Source of the DNA: Streptomyces sp. NBC_00775
GTDB lineage: Bacteria > Actinomycetota > Actinomycetes > Streptomycetales > Streptomycetaceae
Assembly: GCF_036347135.1 (NCBI RefSeq)
Contig: NZ_CP108938.1
Location: 1,736,001 to 1,800,000 of the forward strand
Direction: 5' to 3'
Length of the DNA: 64,000 nt
Positions 58,804-64,000 of the stretch are shown here, piece after piece (the first letter of the stretch is position 1; every line of letters starts with the position of its first letter). Under the pieces are notes generated by a model. The model was not told the origin of the DNA. It searched no databases and worked only from the letters and a program-made list of their open reading frames with translations. A program made the position numbers and the translations under genes.

Positions 58804-60087
58804 TTACTGGGTACACCTCAGCGCGCGCTCCAGGATCGCCGCGCCCTCCTCCGCCTCCGCGACGGTGAGGGACAGCGGCGGTGCGATGCGCAGCACGCTG
58901 GTGTTGTGACCGCCGCCCTTGCCGATCAACAGGCCTTCTTCGCGGGCCGCTTCGAGCACGGCCGCGGCACCTTCGGGGTTCGCGTCGTCGCTGCCGGGCT
59001 TGACCAGCTCGACACCGATCATCAGCCCGCGCCCACGCACCTCCCGTACGCCGTCGAGCTGCGCGGCGATCGCCCGCAGCCGCTCGATGAGCAGACCGCC
59101 GACGCGCCGGGCGTTGCCCTGGAGGTCGTGTTCGAGGAGGTACGAGAGGTTCGCCAGGCCCGCCGCCATCGTGACCGGCGAGCCGCCGAAGGTCGAGATG
59201 GAGTTGGAGTCCAGGCAGTTCATGATCTCGGCGCGTGCGACGACCCCGCCGATGGACATCCCGTTGCCGATGCCCTTGGCGAAGGTGAGTATGTCCGGCG
59301 GGCCGGAGGCGGCGTGCGCCTGCCAGCCCCAGAAGTGCTCGCCGGTGCGTCCCCAGCCGGTCTGCACCTCGTCGGCGATCCAGAGGATGCCGTGCTGGTC
59401 CAGGACCTCGCGGAAGGCCGCGTAGAGGCCGTCGGGCGGCGCCGTGAAGCCGCCGACGCCCTGGACGGGTTCGGCGATCAGGGCCGCGGGCGGGCGGATG
59501 TGGCCGAGCAGGTCCTTGAGGTCCTCGACGCAGGCCGCGATGAACTCGGCGTCGCTCAGCTCGGCGAACGGGCCGCGCGTGCGGACGCCGCCATGGACGT
59601 ACAGCGTCTGGAGCGGCGAGAGGGAGGTCGGCGACCAGCCCTTGTTGCCGGTGATGCCGACCGCGCTGAACGAGCGTCCGTGGTAGCTGTTGCGCATCGC
59701 CAGGATCTGGTTGCTCTGCCGGTAGGCGGTGGCGAGCAGCAGGGCGGTGTCGTTGGCCTCGGTGCCGGAGGTGGTGAAGAAGACGCGCGCGTCCGGGATG
59801 CCGGACAGCTGGGCGATCCGCTCGGCGAGGTCGACCATCGGGCGGTTGAGGTAGAGCGTCGAGGAGTGGATGATCCGCCCGGCCTGCTCGCTGACGGCCT
59901 TCGTCACCTCGGGGAGGGCGTGCGCGGTCATCGTGGTGAGGATGCCGCCGAAGAAGTCGAGGTACTTGTTGCCCTTGGCGTCCCAGACGTGGCGGCCCTC
60001 GCCGTGCGTGATCTCGATCGGGTCCTCGTAGTAGAGGGCGAGCCAGTCGGGCAGGACGGCCTTGTGGCGCGCGTACAGGTCGGTCAC
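58804..60087 (-). CDS. Class III (beta-alanine-type) aminotransferase
   Basis: 427 residues, fold-type I PLP enzyme. Blocks are FFTTSGTEANDTALLLA near residue 105, the cofactor Asp in LWIADEVQTGWGRTG near 235, and the Schiff-base Lys in ILTFAKGIGNGMSIGG near 265. Given its neighbours it should remove the amino group of beta-alanine or 3-aminoisobutyrate, the product of ureidopropionase. The start is a GTG at 60085-60087 overlapping the nitrilase stop (GTGA). Confidence 0.92.
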   Translation of the reverse strand: MTDLYARHKAVLPDWLALYYEDPIEITHGEGRHVWDAKGNKYLDFFGGILTTMTAHALPEVTKAVSEQAGRIIHSSTLYLNRPMVDLAERIAQLSGIPDARVFFTTSGTEANDTALLLATAYRQSNQILAMRNSYHGRSFSAVGITGNKGWSPTSLSPLQTLYVHGGVRTRGPFAELSDAEFIAACVEDLKDLLGHIRPPAALIAEPVQGVGGFTAPPDGLYAAFREVLDQHGILWIADEVQTGWGRTGEHFWGWQAHAASGPPDILTFAKGIGNGMSIGGVVARAEIMNCLDSNSISTFGGSPVTMAAGLANLSYLLEHDLQGNARRVGGLLIERLRAIAAQLDGVREVRGRGLMIGVELVKPGSDDANPEGAAAVLEAAREEGLLIGKGGGHNTSVLRIAPPLSLTVAEAEEGAAILERALRCTQ

Positions 60088-60926
60088 GGCTGCACCAGCC
60101 CTTCGTACGCGTCGGGACGGCGGTCGCGGTAGAACGCCCACTGCTGGCGCACTTCCTCGATCAGGTCGAAGTCGAGGTCGCGGACCAGGAGTTCCTCGGC
60201 CTTGTCGCTCGCGGTCTCCCCCACGAACTGTCCGCGCGGGTCGACGAAGTACGAGGTCCCGTAGAAGTCGTTGTCCCCGTACTCCTCCTGCCCGACGCGG
60301 TTGATCGCGGCGATGTAGTACTCGTTGGCGACGGCCGCCGCGGGCTGCTCCAGCTGCCAGAGGTAGCCGGAGAGGCCGCGCGAGGTGGCGGACGGGTTGT
60401 AGACCAGCTGTGCGCCGTTCAGGCCGAGTTGCCGCCAGCCCTCGGGGAAGTGGCGGTCGTAACAGATGTATACGCCGATCTTCCCCACCGCGGTGTCGAA
60501 GACCGGCCAGCCCAGGTTGCCCGGTTTGAAGTAGTACTTCTCCCAGAAGCCCTTCACCTGGGGGATGTGGTGCTTGCGGTACTTGCCCAGGTATGTGCCG
60601 TCGGCGTCGATCACGGCGGCGGTGTTGAAGTAGAAGCCGGACTGCTCGACCTCGAAGACGGGCACGACGATGACCATGCCGGTCTCGCGCGCGAGCTCCC
60701 GCATACGCGTGACGGTGGGCCCGTCGGGCACCGGCTCCGCCCAGCGGTAGTGCTCGGGCTCCTGGACCTGGCAGAAGTAGGGGGCGTTGAAGACTTCCTG
60801 GAATCCGATGACCTTGGCGCCCTGCCGGGCCGCCTCGCGGGCGTGCTCCTCGTGCTTGGCGACCATGGATGCGGTGTCGCCGGTCCAGGTGGCCTGGACC
60901 AGAGCGGCACGTACGACGTTGGCCAT
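60084..60926 (-). CDS. Nitrilase-superfamily beta-ureidopropionase, second copy
   Basis: 280 residues, same length as the copy at 56228-57070 and near-identical around the triad: Glu in GFQEVFNAPYFCQVQ, Lys in YLGKYRKHHIPQ, and Cys in YICYDRHFPEGWRQL. Differences cluster in residues 50-105 and at the C terminus, which suggests a different preferred substrate. It is the first gene of the island and is coupled to the aminotransferase (GTGA). The inverted repeat at 60954-60990 lies just upstream. Confidence 0.92.
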   Translation of the reverse strand: MANVVRAALVQATWTGDTASMVAKHEEHAREAARQGAKVIGFQEVFNAPYFCQVQEPEHYRWAEPVPDGPTVTRMRELARETGMVIVVPVFEVEQSGFYFNTAAVIDADGTYLGKYRKHHIPQVKGFWEKYYFKPGNLGWPVFDTAVGKIGVYICYDRHFPEGWRQLGLNGAQLVYNPSATSRGLSGYLWQLEQPAAAVANEYYIAAINRVGQEEYGDNDFYGTSYFVDPRGQFVGETASDKAEELLVRDLDFDLIEEVRQQWAFYRDRRPDAYEGLVQP

Positions 60927-60953
60927 GAGCTGCTCCTTCGACGGGACGTCAGA

Positions 60954-60990
60954 GAGCCTCTACGCCCGTAGACAAAGGCTGTAGAGGCTC
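60954..60990. promoter_or_regulatory. Inverted repeat upstream of the pyrimidine-degradation operon
   Basis: GAGCCTCTAC (60954-60963) and GTAGAGGCTC (60981-60990) are perfect 10-bp arms with a 17-base spacer, starting 28 bases before the nitrilase start. It could be a PucR operator or an RNA hairpin in the leader. Confidence 0.6.
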
Positions 60991-61119
60991 GAAAGTAAGC
61001 CCCCTGGAGAGCGTTGCCAAGACCATCGTCGTTAACCCGCTGAGTCGATCACGTTTCGTACCCCTGCGGGTGAGTGACCGGACCGGCCACCGCGGTGAGC
61101 CGCCGGCCGAGAAGACCGG

Positions 61120-62886
61120 TCACGCGGTGAAGCCCGCGACCCGGAGGGCGTGCACCAGGTCCCAGTGGCGCTGCTCCGAGACGCCCTGGGCGGCCTCCAG
61201 GAGGAGCGGCACGAGCCGCTGCGGGTCGGCTTCCGCGCTGCGGGCCGTCTCCTCAGGGGTGCGTACGCGGACGTACGCGCCGAGCAGCGCGCGGATCTCG
61301 CGGCGGCGGCCCTCCTCGGCGAGGCCCAGTACGGCGGCCCCGATCTCGGGCGCGGGCCGGGCGACGCCCTGGCGCAGCATCTGCTGCCCGTCGGCCCCCC
61401 GGCCGGCCGCCACGAGCGCGTCCGCGGCGGCGACCAGGCGGTCGGCGGGGAGCGAGGCCGCCTCCCACAGCAGGGTGGCCCAGTCGGCGTCCAGGCCCGC
61501 ACGGTACAGCTCGGCGGCGAGCAGCGGGAAGCGGGCGGCGGGCCAGTAGGCGGCCTCGACGAGCAGGGCGTGCGCCTCGCCGCTCCTGCCTTCGCCGCGC
61601 AGCCGTATCAGCGTGTCGACGGTCTCGGCGGTGGCCCGCCCCGCGCCCTCGTCCAGCGGCTCCGTCCGGGGCTGCGCGACCTCTTCGGCCGCCCCGGCGA
61701 AACGGGCGCCTCGGGGGGTACGGCCACCCGTCGCGGCCGGGGCCGGGGCGGGCGGCGCCGCCTCGGGTGCGACCACGGGGGGTGCCTCGGGCTCCATCAT
61801 TCCGGCGAAGCGGGCGCTGCCGCGGGGGCGGCGCTTGGAGCGTTGCTTGGGCGTGGCGGGCGCGGGGCGCTCGGTGGTGGGCTGGGGGCTCGCGGACTGA
61901 TCGGCGGGCGCGCGGGAGGTGTCGGGTTGTGCGGAGGGGGCGTACGCGCCGTCACGCGGGGCTTGAGCGGCGCGCGAGTCGTCGCGGTAGTCGGCAGGGG
62001 TGTCGAAACCGCTGGGGCGCGCGGCAGGGGCGTACGCACCCTCGCGCCCGGCGTGAGGGGCGTACGCATCGGCGCCGGAGTCCGTGGCGGGGCGCGCGGC
62101 AGCCGGGTACGAGCCGGGGCGGGAGGGCGCCCAGTCGTCCGGCAGCCCGGGGTCCTCGAACGGAGAGCCCGGTCCGGTCTGCTCCGGGATCGTCGAGTGG
62201 CGGCGGGTGTCCGAGGACGCCCCCGGGGCGCCGGGCCGTGCGTCACCCGCGCCCGGACCCCGCCGGACGCCGCCTCGGCCGAACGGATCCGCGCCGCGCT
62301 CGGGCTCCTGTACCCGGAACACGTCCCCGGCCGCGGCGGCCGGGATGTTCAGGGCGCCCTGCGCGTGGGTGTGCAGGGCGCGGCGGTCGAGGTTCTCCAT
62401 GCGGTGACGGAGCTCGGCGCAGCGGGCCGTGGCGCGCTCGTGGTCGTCGTGGGCCCAGGCGAGGTCGAGCCGGATCGACTCGGCCTCCTCCTGGGAGCCG
62501 GCCGAGTGCAGCTGCCGGCCCAGCTCGGCCTGGCGCTCGGCCGCGTAGCGCTGTTCGCGGAGCATGACGTCGAGGCGGTCGCTGAGGGCGTCCCGGCCGC
62601 CGGGCCGGGCGTCGTACGCGGCGAGCGCGCCGCCGTGCAGGGCCCGGGCCCGCTCGGTCTCCTGGGCCGCGGCGCGGTCGCCGTACTCCGCGGCGGTGTC
62701 CTGGAGGAGCGCCTCCACGACGTCCCAGGGCGGCACTTCCCAGCCCTCCAGGCAGGCCCGCATGCCGTCGGGGTCGCGCTGCCAGAACACGGCGCACCAG
62801 CCGCCGCCCTGATCGAGCCGATCCATCAGCCCGCTCAGGTACTTCGCGAACTCCCGCACTTGACCCGGGAGTTGTTCTACAGCCAT
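61120..62886 (-). CDS. Large protein of unknown function (coiled-coil, disordered middle, helical repeat end)
   Basis: 588 residues in three parts. The N-terminal 165 residues are helical and charged (REFAKYLSGLMDRLDQGG, then long Ala/Glu/Arg helices with heptad character). Residues 165-390 are disordered, with repeated AYAP and ARFAG units. The C-terminal 190 residues form an Ala/Leu-rich helical repeat domain (VDTLIRLRGEGRSGEAHALLVEAAYWPAARFPLLAAELYRAG and similar). No catalytic motif, signal or membrane helix is seen. ATG 62886 has GGGGAG upstream. I do not recognise the family; helical end repeats suggest protein binding. It follows the deaminase-MFS chimera on the same strand. Confidence 0.7.
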   Translation of the reverse strand: MAVEQLPGQVREFAKYLSGLMDRLDQGGGWCAVFWQRDPDGMRACLEGWEVPPWDVVEALLQDTAAEYGDRAAAQETERARALHGGALAAYDARPGGRDALSDRLDVMLREQRYAAERQAELGRQLHSAGSQEEAESIRLDLAWAHDDHERATARCAELRHRMENLDRRALHTHAQGALNIPAAAAGDVFRVQEPERGADPFGRGGVRRGPGAGDARPGAPGASSDTRRHSTIPEQTGPGSPFEDPGLPDDWAPSRPGSYPAAARPATDSGADAYAPHAGREGAYAPAARPSGFDTPADYRDDSRAAQAPRDGAYAPSAQPDTSRAPADQSASPQPTTERPAPATPKQRSKRRPRGSARFAGMMEPEAPPVVAPEAAPPAPAPAATGGRTPRGARFAGAAEEVAQPRTEPLDEGAGRATAETVDTLIRLRGEGRSGEAHALLVEAAYWPAARFPLLAAELYRAGLDADWATLLWEAASLPADRLVAAADALVAAGRGADGQQMLRQGVARPAPEIGAAVLGLAEEGRRREIRALLGAYVRVRTPEETARSAEADPQRLVPLLLEAAQGVSEQRHWDLVHALRVAGFTA

Positions 62887-63032
62887 CACACGACTCCCCG
62901 CCCGAATGGAGTACTCCGGTCCGGTAGAAAACACCAGCCGTGTTACGGAACGGCTACAGGGAGTTTTCGGGCCGGACGCAGAGCGCTCCGGGATGGATGA
63001 CACCGGTGTGCGGCCCTTGCAGGACGCAGCTG

Positions 63033-64000
63033 TCAGGAGACCCTACTCGCCTCCCCCGCCGGGTGGTTGGCGGCCAGTCCGCCGCGCGCGAAGGCGAGCA
63101 CCAGCGCGCCCGCTGTCACCCCGCAGGCGCCGGCCGCGGCGGCCGCCGTGAGCGTGGAGCCCGCGAGCAGCAGACCGGCGACCGCGGAACCGGCCGCGAT
63201 ACCGCCGCCGATGAGCGTCACCAGCCAGGCGAACGCCTCCGTCACCGTCCCCTCCGGCGCGAGTTCGCCGACCAGCCCGAAGGCCACGGTGAGCAGCGGC
63301 GCGAAGAACACCCCGGTGCCGACGGCCACCAGGCAGGCGCCCGCGGGTCCGGGCACGAGGGCCACGAGCCAGTACGTCGCCGCCATCCCGGCGGCGAGCA
63401 GGACGGCCTTGTCCCGCGCCGCCGCGGCCCAGCCGAGCGCGCCGTGGGTGACCGCGCCGAGCAGCGCGCCGAGCGCGGACAGCGCCATGAGGGTGCCCGC
63501 ACCGCCCGGCACCGAGTGCGCCTCGGCGAGGTGCCGGGTGGGCGGGAAGCCGTCCTCGGCGCCCGCGATGTCGAACCCGACGACTCCCACGTCGCGGTAC
63601 TTGTTGACGAGCTCGGCGATCTCGCGGGATCCGGCGGCATGCCGCATCGCGGTGACCAGGGCGCCGATCCGGATGCGGTGGCCGGCCGCGGCGGCCCGTC
63701 GCTCGCCCTCGCGGAAGCCTTCGAGGACGGCCTGGACGACCTCGTCGAGGGTGAGGCCCTTGGCGGTGTGCAGTTCGGGGGCGTGCTTGACCTCGGCGTA
63801 GACGACACCGTCGGCGGCGAGGTCCTCGGCGCATTCGGCGGCGACCCTGACCAGTGCCTCGCGGGTCTGCATCACTCCGACGGTGTGCGAGAAGGTCTCC
63901 AGGTAGCGCTCCAGCGAACCGGAGTCGGCGGCCTCACGGAACCAGGCGCCGAGCTCGGCGGCATCGCTCTTGGGCAGGGCGTCGTATCCGGTCTCGCGGG
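63033..64000 (-). pseudogene. Adenosine deaminase N-terminal part fused in frame to MFS C-terminal half (5' end outside window)
   Basis: From the right edge to about 63530 the frame reads as adenosine deaminase: [20 protein letters not shown], then [44 protein letters not shown] and [19 protein letters not shown]. Without a frame break it continues [20 protein letters not shown], then about six hydrophobic helices, to TGA at 63033. That is the C-terminal half of an MFS transporter. The deaminase parts that follow RHL, including HAGE and the late Asp-Asp metal site, are missing, as is the first half of the transporter. A deletion between two neighbouring genes, or an assembly join, explains it. 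Confidence 0.8.

Overview
The window looks like about 64 kb of a Streptomyces (or close actinomycete) chromosome. GC content is very high with strong third-position GC, which produces long open frames on the wrong strand. Start codons include ATG, GTG and TTG, genes are tightly coupled by ATGA/GTGA overlaps, and typical Streptomyces families are present (M56/BlaI pairs, DUF2252, GH15, PucR, F420-type LLM oxidoreductase, Uma2). I saw no rRNA, tRNA, CRISPR array, transposase or phage gene.

Layout. 1-2 kb: the end of a cyclase-family gene, a GAP-family membrane protein and a YihY/BrkB membrane protein. 2-7 kb: a coupled GMC oxidoreductase, DUF2252 and GH15 cassette. 7-10 kb: a Sir2 deacylase and two alkylation-repair genes (Ogt and an Ada-AlkA fusion). 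9.8-12 kb: an ArsR metal sensor with a perfect dyad operator, a gutted P-type ATPase and an MFS transporter. 12-22 kb: an envelope and stress block with two BlaI/M56 pairs that each have TACA/TGTA operators, DedA, PAP2, a two-component system, two DUF347 paralogues and an LPG-synthase-type membrane protein. 22-26.5 kb: TetR, GPP34, a muconolactone-isomerase-like protein, LysR, an SDR and a SnoaL-like protein. The TetR gene and the SDR gene share the same operator sequence. 26.5-33 kb: a four-gene minus-strand operon encoding a glycine-rich protein with a leader-like N terminus, a zinc-ribbon/FHA/PqqD-like/M50 protease, a receptor Ser/Thr kinase and a pseudokinase. 33-38 kb: macrodomain, phytoene-dehydrogenase-like, inositol-monophosphatase-like and gamma-glutamyltransferase-like genes.

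38.2-47.7 kb holds the most interesting locus. It runs ATP-grasp ligase, SidA/IucD-type N-hydroxylase, stand-alone cupin, FAD amine oxidase, stand-alone MetRS-like protein, second ATP-grasp ligase, MFS exporter, then a threonine-aldolase-like PLP enzyme. N-hydroxylase, cupin, MetRS-like protein and FAD oxidase together are the signature of the hydrazine (N-N bond) machinery known from s56-p1 and triacsin biosynthesis. Here the cupin and MetRS-like parts are separate genes, and the assembly-line enzymes are replaced by two ATP-grasp ligases. I read it as a compact, NRPS-independent pathway to a small hydrazine-containing peptide-like metabolite.

47.7-51.9 kb: Uma2, a histidine kinase whose partner response regulator is deleted, an AhpD-like protein and a secreted DUF3558-like protein. 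51.8-61 kb: a reductive pyrimidine or hydantoin degradation island (NCS1 permease, LLM oxidoreductase, dihydropyrimidinase, two ureidopropionase-like nitrilases, aminotransferase, PucR). 61-64 kb: a large protein of unknown function and, at the edge, an adenosine deaminase cut short and fused in frame to the C-terminal half of an MFS transporter. Three internally deleted genes (9.8, 48.4 and 63.5 kb) and a fragment at 23.5 kb point either to repeated deletion or to assembly collapse.
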